Shown: positions 34,218-43,949, counted from the stretch's first letter. The stretch is 64,000 nt of DNA from Clostridia bacterium (GCA_910575245.1 CAJTEN010000004.1:1-64000), one strand, 5' to 3'. Notes: generated by a model not told the origin, from the sequence alone. Numbers and translations: made by a program.

Positions 34218-36585
34218 TATCACGGACAGCAATACCGCGGAGGGAAGACGCGGCATTGCCTGTGCGACAGGCCGCAAGGCTATACCAGCAGCGAAGGAAG
34301 AAGGCTTCCGCGATCAGGAAGAAGATAAGGAGAACAGTTTAGATACCGGGAATGCGTCAGACAGCAGGGGAGTATCGGGAGAGAAGGATACATCGGACAT
34401 AGGTGACAGAAAGAGGAAACGCACAGTGTCTAAGCAGGGTGCCGGAGAGAAAGGTGCTGCTGCAGCCGGCAAGAAGAAAAAGAAGAGAAAGAGGGTCATC
34501 GATAAGGCGAAAGTGGCTGAGAATAAGAAAAAAGCCAAGGCCAGAAGACGGAGACAGAAGGAGCAGCTGAAAGCAGAGAAAGCCCGGATCAGAGCCGAGA
34601 AACACCGAGGGAAGGTGTTGGAAGAGTCTGTCAAGCTGGAAGAATCCGTTACGGTAAATGACCGGGGTGCGGTAGAGCGCACGATCACGGTGGAAGAGAC
34701 CTACGTGATAGAGGAAACAAGAAAGGAACAGAAAAACCCGAAGAACAGGAAGCAGATCTGCAAAGTTGCAGGAATTGCGGCTTTGATCGTTGTACTTCTC
34801 GGTACGGGTTCTTTTCTGGGAATCCGTCATTATATGACACAGCTGGAGATTGCGGATAATGCGGTAGAAGCCATGGTACATACGGAGGCGGTAGAACTGG
34901 CGGAGCATAATCTGCTGCAGCACAAGAAAGACCATGTGCGGAAGAATGCCGGGAAGGATATCTCCCAGGCGTTGGTGGATGCCGCCCGTTTTGTAATTAA
35001 CGGTGTGAAGAACAGGCCGCCGGAGGTGGAACTGACGGAAGAAAACGCGGCGGATTTTGCCAAGATAGAAAGCTGTGTGATCAACACACAGACCGGCAAG
35101 GTAGATGTGACGATGTCCGCAGAAGGGCTTGCGGTCAGTGATGACGGCTATTATTATCTGTTTGAGGAGAAGGCTTATGAGGATGCCTTGACAGGTGAAG
35201 ATTATATTATAGAAGATCAGAAAGATGTAGAATTAACTTTTTCCGTTAATCTGAATTATAACAGTACCATTTCCAGGCTGTTTTCCAAGTTTGTGGTGGC
35301 GGTGAAGAAAGATGGCAAGTTTATGGCAATCAGCAGGCCTCGCTATATCACGAATCCGGAAGCCATTGCCAGATACAGCCCGTCGTTCGGGAATACGTCT
35401 TCCAAGAAAGGGCTTTTGGTAGATCCGGAGAAGCTTAGAGGGTCGGAGCTGGATGACCTGGGAGTGAAGCATGCGGCCTATAATATTCCATTGAGCAGGA
35501 TTCTGGGGAACACCAGCAATGCTTACTACCCGACGGTATATTATACATACAATGGCAGAAGCTATGCCTTTAACGGACAGGTCATAGCGGAGTATGATCT
35601 TGTTTTTTCCACGTTGACGAATAAGGGAATTACTACGACAGCGATTATTTTGAATGATATTCATCCTGGCTATATGGAACTGATTCATCCCAAGGCGCGT
35701 TCGGGAGGCGGCAGCGCACCTTATTATGCGTTTAATGCGACAGACGAGGAAGGAACGGAGTATATTGCGGCGGTGGCATCTTTCCTGGCGGGCCGGTATT
35801 CCGGCAGCGGACATGGCAAGGTCATGAACTGGGTCATCGGCAATGAGATCAATGCCAGAAGAGAGTGGAACTATATTGAATATATGGAAACGCCGGCTTA
35901 TGTGGAGGAATATGCCAAGGCATTCCGCATCTTCTATAATGCGATCCTCAGCATTAACGGCAACGCCAGAGTCTATATTTCTCTGGATCAGCAGTGGGCT
36001 AAAAGCCTGTACTCCAACGGCGGATATGGCTCCAAGGAGATTCTGGATGAATTCAACAGAAATATTGCCGCCGGCGGTAATATTGACTGGGGCGTGGCAC
36101 AGCATCCGTACAACTATCCTCTGACCAGCGCCAAGGCATGGAGTGCGGGCGGTAAGGCAGGCTCTTATGTACTGGATTCGGAGACAACGCCGGTAATCAC
36201 CATCAAGAATATTCATGTGCTGACGGATTATCTGCAGAAGGAAGAATATCTGACGGATTCGGGAGAGGTAAGGCATGTTATTTTAAGCGAGATGGGATAT
36301 ACCTCTTCTGCCGGGCAGGACCTGCAGGCGGCCTCCTTTGTGTATGCCTATAAGATCATAGAGTCGAATCGGTATATTGACAGTATGTTGTTCTCCAGAC
36401 AGACAGATGCGCCGGCGGAATTGGCGCAGGGTCTGGCGCTTGGACTTGATACGCTGGGCGGTGGGCACAAGTCGATCTACAATGCTTTTAAATACGTCGA
36501 TACAGCTGATTCGGCCAAGTATACGGACTTTGCACTGCGTGTGATTGGAATCGGGAGCTGGGGAGAGATTATTTCGAAACATTAG
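34204..36585 (+). CDS. membrane-anchored DUF5722 glycosidase-like protein
   Basis: 793 residues from ATG 34204, overlapping rarA by 14 bases. Residues 1-180 are hydrophilic and very basic (AGKKKKKRKRVIDKAKVAEN, KKKAKARRRRQKEQLKAEKA) and likely cytoplasmic and partly coiled coil. One transmembrane helix follows (VAGIAALIVVLLGTGSFLGI, about 190-210). The external part has a sheet-rich region (about 270-400) and then a DUF5722 domain with a TIM-barrel look. MNWVIGNEINARREW and VILSEMGYTSS place two glutamates as in retaining glycosidases of clan A. Substrate unknown; a wall or capsule polysaccharide is plausible. The long basic cytoplasmic tail is unusual for an extracellular hydrolase and could bind nucleic acid, acidic phospholipid or a cytoplasmic partner. 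Confidence 0.82.
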   Translation: MTSNNITDSNTAEGRRGIACATGRKAIPAAKEEGFRDQEEDKENSLDTGNASDSRGVSGEKDTSDIGDRKRKRTVSKQGAGEKGAAAAGKKKKKRKRVIDKAKVAENKKKAKARRRRQKEQLKAEKARIRAEKHRGKVLEESVKLEESVTVNDRGAVERTITVEETYVIEETRKEQKNPKNRKQICKVAGIAALIVVLLGTGSFLGIRHYMTQLEIADNAVEAMVHTEAVELAEHNLLQHKKDHVRKNAGKDISQALVDAARFVINGVKNRPPEVELTEENAADFAKIESCVINTQTGKVDVTMSAEGLAVSDDGYYYLFEEKAYEDALTGEDYIIEDQKDVELTFSVNLNYNSTISRLFSKFVVAVKKDGKFMAISRPRYITNPEAIARYSPSFGNTSSKKGLLVDPEKLRGSELDDLGVKHAAYNIPLSRILGNTSNAYYPTVYYTYNGRSYAFNGQVIAEYDLVFSTLTNKGITTTAIILNDIHPGYMELIHPKARSGGGSAPYYAFNATDEEGTEYIAAVASFLAGRYSGSGHGKVMNWVIGNEINARREWNYIEYMETPAYVEEYAKAFRIFYNAILSINGNARVYISLDQQWAKSLYSNGGYGSKEILDEFNRNIAAGGNIDWGVAQHPYNYPLTSAKAWSAGGKAGSYVLDSETTPVITIKNIHVLTDYLQKEEYLTDSGEVRHVILSEMGYTSSAGQDLQAASFVYAYKIIESNRYIDSMLFSRQTDAPAELAQGLALGLDTLGGGHKSIYNAFKYVDTADSAKYTDFALRVIGIGSWGEIISKH

Positions 36586-36656
36586 GTAACAGTTCAGCCC
36601 AGGACTCTGCCCCTCGCCGCAGGCAACTTGGAATGGGCAGATGATCAGAACTGTTG
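36586..36656 (+). repeat. dispersed hairpin repeat
   Basis: GTAACAGTTCAGCCCAGGAC, a CTGCCC...GGGCAG stem with the CCTCGCCGCAGGCAACTTGG core, then CAGAACTGTT. This copy shows both end repeats (AACAGTTC and GAACTGTT). It lies between two convergent genes. Confidence 0.7.
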
Positions 36657-36683
36657 GAATCGCTATGGATTGGACAGGGCAGT

Positions 36684-37202
36684 TTAAAACAGCTGCCCTA
36701 TCAGATACTGGTAGATATCCTGATTTTTTTTCTTCCAGTTGAGACAGACTGCTTCGGCAGTCTCTTCATTGGGGACGGACAGAGTGACCTCCACTACTGT
36801 AACGTCCTTTTCTTTTACCGTCAAATGTACTTCATAGTCGCCGGACAGGACTTTGCCATAGTCAGTAAGGACAGAAGTCTCATTGCGTAGTTTGAACTGA
36901 TTGATATGCAGGAATTCATCAATTTCCTGCTTCAGGGAGGTGTCAATACGGTTTTTAAAAAAAGCCAGCGTCTCCTGTCCTTCGGCGGTGATTGTAAGGT
37001 AGGTACGGTTATGCTTGGATTTGGCTGTCACGAAGCCTGTATCGACCAGTTCAGTGATCGCACGCTGAAGATTCATAAAATTTACATAATTCCGTTCCAA
37101 AAAGAAATCGTATATTTGTGCCTGGGTCAGAGGAAAAGAAACCCGATTCAACAAATAAAGTACCAATATCTTATTATAAAGAGCTAGTTGATCATGGTTC
37201 AT
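36684..37202 (-). CDS. DUF4364 winged-helix protein
   Basis: 172 residues. The N-terminal half is a winged-helix fold (LALYNKILVLYLLNRVSFPL / TQAQIYDFFLERNY, ITELVDTGFVTAKSKHNRTY / LTITAEGQETLAFF). The C-terminal half is a beta-rich domain (YEVHLTVKEKDVTVVEVTLS). DUF4364 is a PadR-like family found widely in Clostridia with no assigned target. Its start overlaps the radical SAM gene's end by 11 bases, so the two form an operon. Confidence 0.88.
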   Translation of the reverse strand: MNHDQLALYNKILVLYLLNRVSFPLTQAQIYDFFLERNYVNFMNLQRAITELVDTGFVTAKSKHNRTYLTITAEGQETLAFFKNRIDTSLKQEIDEFLHINQFKLRNETSVLTDYGKVLSGDYEVHLTVKEKDVTVVEVTLSVPNEETAEAVCLNWKKKNQDIYQYLIGQLF

Positions 37203-38154
37203 GAAAAAGCCTTTCAGTAAGACGCCCCTGATAAGAGGAGCGCAGTTTCATTGTATGGTGTATTGTATTGAGCACATTCCGTTTATCCAGACTCCACAGA
37301 GGAGCCAGCAGCAGTGACTTGGGTCCGTCTCCGGTCAGCCGGTGTATAACGATTTCGGGGGAGAGGTGTTCTAAGCAGTCAATGACCAGCTCTGTGTAGG
37401 TGTCTTGAGACAATGGCGAATAGTGCCCTTCCGTATATAGCCGGGCCAGGCCGGTCTTACGCAGCACATGTAAAAGCTGAAGTTTAATACCCCAAGTACC
37501 GATTTGATTCAGATGGTCAATGGTGGACAGCACATGTGCCGGTGTCTCACCGGGTAAACCCAGAATGATGTGGGTGACTACCGGTATATCGGCCTGCTGC
37601 AATAGAGTGACGCAGCTGTCATATACGGACAGAGGATAGCCGCGCTTTATTAAATCAGCAGTTTGCTCATGGATCGTTTGAAGCCCTAATTCGATCCAGA
37701 CAAACTTGTCAGGAAATGTTTCCTTAAGGCCGACTAACATGGCCACGATCTCTTTCGAGATACAGTCAGGCCTGGTAGCAATGGAGATACCTGCGGCAGA
37801 AGGTTCCAGCAAAGCTTCTGTGTAGAGTGTACGAAGATGCGGCAGAGGGCCATAAGTGTTGGTGTATGCCTGAAAATAAACAATAAAGCGCTGACCGGTC
37901 CGTTTATGATGAAACAGATCAGTACCGGCTGTTATCTGGTCAGCGACAGAAAGATGTTCAGAAGCTTTGACCGCATAATCCCCGCTGCCGCCGGCAGAAC
38001 AGAAAAGACAGCCTTCATGACCCAGTGTGCCGTCCCGGTTGGGGCAGGTAAAACCTGCGTCCACCGCAATTTTGTATAGCTTCTCCCCATAAGTATTTTT
38101 CAGGAAGGCATCCAGAGAGTAGTAGGGTTTGCCGCCCCAGTGTCCTGCTGTCAT
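37192..38154 (-). CDS. TIGR01212-family radical SAM protein (YhcC-like)
   Basis: 320 residues. The iron-sulphur cysteines lie in FTCPNRDGTLGHEGCLFCS (C-x9-C-x2-C), the variant spacing of the YhcC group rather than C-x3-C-x2-C. Further family marks are YFQAYTNTYGPL, ISIATRPDCI, WIELGLQT, IIRGYPL-like DLIKRGYPLSVYD and HIILGLPGETPAH. The reaction is not established for the family; links to tRNA modification and respiration have been suggested for relatives. Followed by DUF4364 in an overlapping arrangement. Confidence 0.9.
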   Translation of the reverse strand: MTAGHWGGKPYYSLDAFLKNTYGEKLYKIAVDAGFTCPNRDGTLGHEGCLFCSAGGSGDYAVKASEHLSVADQITAGTDLFHHKRTGQRFIVYFQAYTNTYGPLPHLRTLYTEALLEPSAAGISIATRPDCISKEIVAMLVGLKETFPDKFVWIELGLQTIHEQTADLIKRGYPLSVYDSCVTLLQQADIPVVTHIILGLPGETPAHVLSTIDHLNQIGTWGIKLQLLHVLRKTGLARLYTEGHYSPLSQDTYTELVIDCLEHLSPEIVIHRLTGDGPKSLLLAPLWSLDKRNVLNTIHHTMKLRSSYQGRLTERLFHEP

Positions 38155-38253
38155 TAACAGACTCCTTATTTTGCCCAGACGATTGCTGCATTACGGTAGA
38201 AACGACTTGTTAATGTTAACCAAGCAGGCCAGAGCAAGGCGCTGGTATGTTGG

Positions 38254-39408
38254 TCAGTTGCTGATATGGGATTTGACAGCGGCCGCAACTACTTCGGCAA
38301 CCCTGGGGTTGAAGGCTTCCGGCATGATATTATTCTCATTCAGCTCTTCCTCAGGCACCAGCCCTGCGATCGCATGGGCGGCGGCAAGCTTCATCTCTTC
38401 CGTGATCTGAACGGCGCGTCCCTCCAGCGCACCCTTAAAGATGCCGGGGAAGGCAACCACATTGTTGATTTGGTTCGGGAAGTCGGAACGTCCTGTCCCG
38501 ACTACTCTTGCACCGGCGGCTTTGGCGGCATCGGGCATGATCTCCGGCACCGGATTAGCCATGGCGAAGAGGATGGAATCCGGCTTCATGGAAGCTACCA
38601 TATCGGGTGTTACGATATTGGGGGCAGAGACGCCTACGAAAATATCAGCGCCCTTTAACGCGTCGGCCAGAGAACCGGTTTCGCTGTTTAGGTTGGTTAC
38701 TTCGGCCATTTTCTGCTGTACGGAATTCAACCCTTCGCTGTTTTTACAGATAATGCCCGCTTTATCACACATGATGATATCAGGAAAGCCGTAGCTAAGC
38801 AGCAGCCTGGTGATGGCAATCCCCGCGCTTCCGGCGCCGTTGACTACGACCCGGCAGGCTTCCTTCCGCTTGCCCACAACCTTCAGTGCATTGATGATAC
38901 CGGCCAACACTACGATAGCGGTGCCATGCTGGTCATCATGGAATACAGGAATATCCAGGATCTCCTTCAGGCGTTCTTCAATTTCAAAGCAGCGCGGTGC
39001 GCTGATATCCTCCAGATTGATTCCGCCGAAACCAGGAGCCAGGTAAGTTACCGCCTTGATGATTTCTTCGGTATCCTGAGTGTCCAGGCAGATCGGAACC
39101 GCATTGACGCCGCCGAATTCTTTGAACAATACCGCTTTGCCCTCCATAACCGGCATGGCAGCATAAGGACCGATATTCCCCAGCCCCAGCACGGCGCTTC
39201 CGTCAGACACGACAGCCACGGTATTAGCCTTCCAGGTATAGGTATAAGCCGCCTCCCTGTCGCCTGCAATCACCTTGCAAGGCTCCGCCACCCCCGGCGT
39301 ATAAGCAAGAGCCAGATCTTCCCTCGTCCTGACCGCCGACTTGGCCACCGTCTCCAGTTTACCGTTCCACTGCCCGTGTAATGCTAACGCTTTTTCATTA
39401 GTTGTCAT
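38254..39408 (-). CDS. malic enzyme (malate to pyruvate, NAD(P))
   Basis: 384 residues, the short bacterial form without the phosphotransacetylase-like tail. N-terminal malic domain: LALAYTPGVAEPCK, DGSAVLGLGNIGPYAAMPVM, EFGGVNAVPI, GFGGINLEDI with metal-binding residues in FEIEERLKEILDIPVFHDDQ. NAD-binding domain: VVVNGAGSAGIAITRLLLSYG, MANPVPEI, and FPNQINNVVAFPGIFKGAL. Converts malate to pyruvate with release of carbon dioxide. Cofactor preference cannot be read reliably. Preceded on its 5' side by the 96-bp repeat array. Confidence 0.95.
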   Translation of the reverse strand: MTTNEKALALHGQWNGKLETVAKSAVRTREDLALAYTPGVAEPCKVIAGDREAAYTYTWKANTVAVVSDGSAVLGLGNIGPYAAMPVMEGKAVLFKEFGGVNAVPICLDTQDTEEIIKAVTYLAPGFGGINLEDISAPRCFEIEERLKEILDIPVFHDDQHGTAIVVLAGIINALKVVGKRKEACRVVVNGAGSAGIAITRLLLSYGFPDIIMCDKAGIICKNSEGLNSVQQKMAEVTNLNSETGSLADALKGADIFVGVSAPNIVTPDMVASMKPDSILFAMANPVPEIMPDAAKAAGARVVGTGRSDFPNQINNVVAFPGIFKGALEGRAVQITEEMKLAAAHAIAGLVPEEELNENNIMPEAFNPRVAEVVAAAVKSHISN

Positions 39409-39471
39409 AATAAATACCTCATTCCTATTTCAAATTTGTCAGTACTCAATTTATCTTTATCTAATTTCATT

Positions 39472-39825
39472 CTTCCAAATACGGCCAGCTATACTCAGGC
39501 AGCATATTTTGCTGCCACTCACGCCACAACCAGGAATCCAATGGGAAGAATGCACGCATTACGCATTCTTCCAAACATGGTTAGTTATACTCAGGCAGCG
39601 TATTTTGCTGCCACTCACGCCACAACCAGGAATCGAATGGGAAGAATGCACGCATTACGCATTCTTCCAAACATGGTTAGTTATACTTAGGCAGCGTATT
39701 CTGCTGCCACTCACGCCACAACCAGGAATCGAATGGGAAGAATGCACGCATTACGCATTCTTCCAAACATGGTTAGTTATACTTAGGCAGCGTATTTTGC
39801 TGCCTTAGTATAACTCCATGTTTTA
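39472..39825. repeat. 96-bp tandem repeat array with two hairpins per unit
   Basis: GGCAGC starts at 39498, 39594, 39690 and 39786: an exact 96-base period, three units plus a partial one, nearly identical. Each unit has a small stem (GGCAGC/GCTGCC) and a larger one (GGAAGAATGC, nine bases, GCATTCTTCC). The last unit ends in an extended stem, AGTTATACT...AGTATAACT, closing the array. A 155-codon frame crosses it but merely repeats one peptide and is not considered a gene. It lies between the divergent malic enzyme and rho genes. Function unknown. Confidence 0.85.
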
Positions 39826-40019
39826 GTATACTGTCATTTTCTTTTCCATGCAATATCAAAAAAGTACTTCCTATTTCGAAAAAGGTAGTGTATAATGTGC
39901 AATAATAACACAAGGCCTATAGATCATTTCGGATGGCACATCAGGTAATAAATCCCTAGACGAAAGAACATATACGGAAGCATGTATATAGACAATTGAT
40001 GAAAATACAGGAGGAATGT

Positions 40020-41366
40020 ATGAGAGAGAAATATGAATCGCTTGCGCTTGCTGACCTGAAGGCAGTTGCTAAGGCAAGAGGAATCAAAGGTACTTCAACT
40101 ATGAAGAAAGCGGAGATCGTGACGTTGATGCTGGCGGAGGACGAGAAGGACAAGGCAGCCGGCAAGGATGTGAGCGTGAAGTCCGTGGTACCTGCGAAGA
40201 AGGAGAATGCCGAGGAGGAGAAGTTTCCGGCAGAATTGGACAGCGGTATTACAGCCAGTGGTATTCTGGAAGTTATGAGCGACGGCTTCGGATTTATCCG
40301 TTGTGAGAACTATCTGCCCGGTGAGAATGATGTCTATGTGGCGCCCAGCCAGATTCGCCGTTTCGGATTGAAAACAGGTGACATATTAGAAGGAAATACG
40401 AGAGTCAAGACACAGAATGAGAAATTCAGCGCACTTCTGTATGTGAAATCCATTAACGGTTATCCGCCGGAGATCGCTATGCGCAGACCCAGCTTCGAGG
40501 ACTTGACTCCCATATTCCCGAACGAGAGACTCAAACTTGAGACTCCCGGTGCTTCTGTAGCTATGCGCATTATGGATCTGATCAGTCCGGTAGGTAAGGG
40601 GCAGAGAGGTATGATCGTGTCGCCGCCGAAAGCAGGTAAGACTACATTATTAAAGGCGGTGGCGAAGTCGATCACCAGGACTACGTCAGACGCACATCTG
40701 ATCATCCTGCTGATTGACGAACGTCCTGAGGAAGTGACAGATATTAAGGAAGCGATCGAGGGACCCAATGTGGAAGTAATCTATTCTACTTTTGACGAAC
40801 TGCCGGAGCATCACAAGAGGGTGTCCGAGATGGTGATAGAGCGTGCGAAGCGTCTCGTGGAGCATGGCAGGGATGTGGTGATTCTTTTGGACAGTATTAC
40901 CCGTCTGACAAGAGCTTACAATCTGGTGGTCCCGCCCAGCGGACGTACGCTTTCCGGTGGTCTGGATCCGGCGGCATTACATATGCCGAAGCGTATTTTC
41001 GGCGCTGCCCGCAATATGAGAGAGGGCGGCAGCCTGACAATCCTTGCAACCGCGCTGGTGGAGACCGGCAGCAAGATGGATGATGTCATTTACGAGGAGT
41101 TTAAAGGAACCGGCAATATGGAGATGGTTCTTGACCGCAAGCTGTCCGAGAAGAGAGTCTTTCCGGCTATCGATATTCCGAAGTCCAGCACCAGAAGAGA
41201 AGACCTGCTGCTGTCTCCGGATGAACTGGAGGCTATCAATATCATCCGCAAGGCGCTGAACGGCATGAAGGCGGATGAGGCTGTGGAGAAGATCCTGGAT
41301 ATGTTCGCCCGGACCAAGAATAATTTCGAGTTTGTAAATATGGTTAAGAAGATGAAGTTCCTGTAA
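40020..41366 (+). CDS. rho: transcription termination factor Rho
   Basis: 448 residues from ATG 40020 (CAGGAGG upstream); an ATG at 39996 is in frame but lacks an RBS. N-terminal SAP-like helix bundle ([20 protein letters not shown]), a short acidic linker, the cold-shock RNA-binding domain ([33 protein letters not shown]) and the RecA-type motor. The motor has Walker [10 protein letters not shown] (about 202), Walker [11 protein letters not shown], and Q/R loops in [16 protein letters not shown] likely -10 box TATAAT lies at 39891-39896. First gene of the rho-rpmE cluster. Confidence 0.97.
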   Translation: MREKYESLALADLKAVAKARGIKGTSTMKKAEIVTLMLAEDEKDKAAGKDVSVKSVVPAKKENAEEEKFPAELDSGITASGILEVMSDGFGFIRCENYLPGENDVYVAPSQIRRFGLKTGDILEGNTRVKTQNEKFSALLYVKSINGYPPEIAMRRPSFEDLTPIFPNERLKLETPGASVAMRIMDLISPVGKGQRGMIVSPPKAGKTTLLKAVAKSITRTTSDAHLIILLIDERPEEVTDIKEAIEGPNVEVIYSTFDELPEHHKRVSEMVIERAKRLVEHGRDVVILLDSITRLTRAYNLVVPPSGRTLSGGLDPAALHMPKRIFGAARNMREGGSLTILATALVETGSKMDDVIYEEFKGTGNMEMVLDRKLSEKRVFPAIDIPKSSTRREDLLLSPDELEAINIIRKALNGMKADEAVEKILDMFARTKNNFEFVNMVKKMKFL

Positions 41367-41374
41367 GAGATTAC

Positions 41375-41421
41375 TTCCTGCCGGGCAGATTTCGTAACAG
41401 GGAAGCCGCAGGCTGGACCGC
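41375..41421 (+). repeat. dispersed hairpin repeat, partial
   Basis: GGGCAGATTTCGTAACAGGG, then AAGCCGCAGGCTGGACCG. The 3' half of the family consensus, directly behind rho. Confidence 0.6.
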
Positions 41422-41452
41422 TACAAATTATTTGAATTTTGCGGGAAAAGAC

Positions 41453-41481
41453 TTGCATCCCCGGAAGTCCTATGCTACAAT
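41453..41481 (+). promoter_or_regulatory. sigma-A promoter of rpmE
   Basis: TTGCAT (41453-41458), 17-base spacer, TACAAT (41476-41481). The leader to rpmE is about 190 bases and contains a CGGCG-GTAA-CGCCG hairpin near 41524; no known riboswitch was recognised. Confidence 0.65.
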
Positions 41482-41677
41482 GTAGTGGCTGTCGGTTCAA
41501 GGCGGCAAGGGATGAGAATATAACGGCGGTAACGCCGGTTTGTCAGGAAATTTTGTAGAAGAGACGTGTGAGCCGATGAAGCTTCCGGAATACAGCGGAA
41601 TCGGGACGGCGGAGCATGTCAGGGAAATACCGGAAGCAGGCATTTCCTCAGATTGAGAAAGGAGCATAGGCACAGAG

Positions 41678-41884
41678 ATGAAAGAAGGAATCCATCCTGA
41701 ATATTATCAGGCAACAGTAACATGTAACTGTGGTAACACATTTGTAACAGGTTCTACGAAACCTGAGATCCACGTGGAGGTTTGCTCCAAGTGTCATTCA
41801 TTCTACACAGGTCAGCAGAAAGCTGCACAGGCCCGCGGACGTATTGATAAGTTCAATAAGAAATACGGTGTGGAAAGCAAATAA
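41678..41884 (+). CDS. rpmE: 50S ribosomal protein L31, zinc-binding form
   Basis: 68 residues: [20 protein letters not shown] ... [23 protein letters not shown]. The cysteines CNC and CSKC identify the zinc-containing (C+) form of L31. Start has GAGAAAGGAG about 15 bases upstream. It lies between rho and DUF1385, the usual place in Clostridia. A terminator follows directly. Confidence 0.97.
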   Translation: MKEGIHPEYYQATVTCNCGNTFVTGSTKPEIHVEVCSKCHSFYTGQQKAAQARGRIDKFNKKYGVESK

Positions 41885-41896
41885 GTTTTGTACAGG

Positions 41897-41923
41897 AAGG
41901 GTGAGGTGCTTATCTCACCCTTT
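41897..41923 (+). terminator. intrinsic terminator of rpmE
   Basis: AAGGGTGAG pairs with CTCACCCTT around an 8-base loop; a modest T run follows. Confidence 0.75.
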
Positions 41924-42014
41924 GTTACTATTTACAGCTTCCGGCTATTCAAGTATCCGCGGAAATACGGCTGGGATGTCAGCTGTCTGCGGGGATAAAT
42001 GAGGATAATACAGA

Positions 42015-43022
42015 ATGAGCAGAAAGAAGAAAATGCACTATTCCGGTATCGGCGGCCAGGCTGTCTTAGAAGGCATTATGATGAAGAACAAGGATCAGTA
42101 TGCCGTGGCAGTCAGAAAGCCGGACGGAGAGATAGAAGTTGAGATAGAACATTATATAGGGGTTCTTCATGACAGTAAGCTTAAGAATATTCCTTTTATC
42201 AGAGGGATGTTTCAGTTTCTTGATTCCATGATTCTTGGCATGAGAAGCCTGAATTTCTCGGCCGCTTTCTATGAGGATGAAGAGGCACAGGAAACCGTGA
42301 CGGACAAGGCCTTTCATAAACTGTTCAAGGATAAGGCAGATCAGGCGCTCAGTGCTATTGTTATGGTGATTTCACTGGCGCTTGCCATAGGAATTTTTAT
42401 GGTGCTGCCTTATTTTGTGACCTCTCTTTTTTTTGAGTATATCAGAAGTACCTCTTTTATGGCGATTATCGAAGGCGTGATGAGGATCGCGATCTTTGTG
42501 CTGTATGTGCTGAGTATTTCCCTGATGAAAGATATCAGGCGTCTTTACCGGTATCATGGGGCGGAGCATAAATGCATCAACTGCATTGAGAAAGGACGGC
42601 CGCTGACGGTCAGAAATGTCATGCGCAGTTCCAAACAGCATAAGAGATGCGGAACAAGCTTCATGTTGTTTGTGATGCTGGTCAGCATCGTCCTGTTTTT
42701 CTTTATCCGGGTAGAGAATCCTGTCTACCGTGTGCTGATCCGGATCGCTCTGATCCCGGTGATCGCGGGTATCTCCTATGAGATCATCCGTCTGGCAGGC
42801 AGAAGCAATAATATTCTGGTACGGATTATCTCTGCACCGGGGATGTGGCTGCAGAGACTGACAACTAAGGAACCTGACGAGAGTATGGTGGAGGTTGCCA
42901 TCGCGGCAGTGGAAGCGGTGTTCGACTGGAAGGCTTATCTGTATGAGACCTTCGGATATGAGATCGATGATTCCTGGCTGGTAGATGAGGAGAAGAAGGA
43001 AGAGGAAGAGAAAAACAGCTGA
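42015..43022 (+). CDS. DUF1385 membrane protein (YqhQ-like)
   Basis: 335 residues from ATG 42015. The opening GIGGQAVLEGIMMKNKDQYAVAVR and the central YRYHGAEHKCINCIEKG with CGTSFMLFVM are the DUF1385 signatures. Hydrophobic segments lie near residues 115-140, 150-180, 215-235 and 240-260. The acidic tail EEKKEEEEKNS is cytoplasmic. Function unknown; the family is almost always next to rpmE, prmC and prfA in Firmicutes, as here. Confidence 0.92.
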   Translation: MSRKKKMHYSGIGGQAVLEGIMMKNKDQYAVAVRKPDGEIEVEIEHYIGVLHDSKLKNIPFIRGMFQFLDSMILGMRSLNFSAAFYEDEEAQETVTDKAFHKLFKDKADQALSAIVMVISLALAIGIFMVLPYFVTSLFFEYIRSTSFMAIIEGVMRIAIFVLYVLSISLMKDIRRLYRYHGAEHKCINCIEKGRPLTVRNVMRSSKQHKRCGTSFMLFVMLVSIVLFFFIRVENPVYRVLIRIALIPVIAGISYEIIRLAGRSNNILVRIISAPGMWLQRLTTKEPDESMVEVAIAAVEAVFDWKAYLYETFGYEIDDSWLVDEEKKEEEEKNS

Positions 43023-43073
43023 CAGGGAAAGTATCCGGATGTTACAGGAATAGAGATGTTATGGAGATAACAT

Positions 43074-43949
43074 ATGTTACACAATAAATTGACCTATCAG
43101 GAGCTATACAGATGGGGACGGGAGCTGTTGTTGTCGGCGGAGGTTCCGGATGCAGAGACAGATGCCAGGCTCCTTCTGGAATGGTGCTGCGGGACGGACA
43201 GAAATACGTTGTTGGTACATGGCAGGCGTGAAGTATCGGCACAGGAGTATGAGAAGTACCAGGCGGCTATTGACAAGAGACAGAGGCGTGTGCCGCTGCA
43301 GTATATTACGGGGGAACAGGAATTTATGGGATTGGCTTTCTCGGTGAATCAGGATGTGCTTGTTCCCAGACAGGATACGGAAGCGCTGGTGGAGGAAGTG
43401 CTGCGGAATCTCCATGACAGTATGCATATCCTGGATATGTGTACCGGTTCAGGCTGCATTCTGTTGAGTCTGCTCCGGTATTCTAATGACTGTACAGGGG
43501 TGGGAGTAGATCTTTCGGAGGAGGCTCTTTGGGTGGCGAGGAAGAATGCCGGAAGTATCCTGCATATATCGCCGGAGGAAGAGAAGCCGTGTGTCAGGTT
43601 CCTGCGAAGTGATCTGTTTCAGGAATTGAAAGAGGAAGAGAAGTTTGATATCATCGTATCCAATCCACCCTATATAAGAACAAGTGTTATAGATACATTG
43701 ATGCCGGAAGTGCGGGAATATGAACCTGTTCTGGCGCTGGATGGCAGAGAGGACGGTCTCTATTTTTACAGGCAGATCATAACGCAGGCAGGCGCTTATC
43801 TGTATCGGGAGGGCATGCTTTTTTTGGAGATCGGATATGATCAGGGGGAGGATGTGACCCGGCTGATGGAAGAGGCCGGCTATACGCAGGTAGAAGTCTT
43901 CAAGGACTATGCGGGCAATGACAGAGTGGTGCAGGGTGTCTGGTGTTAA
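43074..43949 (+). CDS. prmC: release factor glutamine methyltransferase
   Basis: 291 residues. N-terminal helical domain binds the release factor; the SAM-binding domain shows ILDMCTGSGCILLSLL (motif I) and the glutamine-binding motif VSNPPYI (about 196). PrmC methylates the glutamine of the GGQ motif in RF1 and RF2, and RF1 is the next gene. Start ATG 43074; upstream GGAGATAAC serves as RBS. Confidence 0.96.
   Translation: MLHNKLTYQELYRWGRELLLSAEVPDAETDARLLLEWCCGTDRNTLLVHGRREVSAQEYEKYQAAIDKRQRRVPLQYITGEQEFMGLAFSVNQDVLVPRQDTEALVEEVLRNLHDSMHILDMCTGSGCILLSLLRYSNDCTGVGVDLSEEALWVARKNAGSILHISPEEEKPCVRFLRSDLFQELKEEEKFDIIVSNPPYIRTSVIDTLMPEVREYEPVLALDGREDGLYFYRQIITQAGAYLYREGMLFLEIGYDQGEDVTRLMEEAGYTQVEVFKDYAGNDRVVQGVWC

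Noticed and set aside
35233..36276. 347-codon minus-strand frame within the DUF5722 gene
   Set aside because: Shadow of the plus-strand gene; no start signal and no family-like motifs.
39341..39808. 155-codon frame with a repeated peptide across the tandem array
   Set aside because: The repetition follows from a 96-base (32-codon) period. It overlaps the malic enzyme start, has no RBS, and the repeats are better explained as hairpin units.
39472..39825. Possible CRISPR array
   Set aside because: The whole 96-base unit is repeated without unique spacers, and there are no cas genes nearby.
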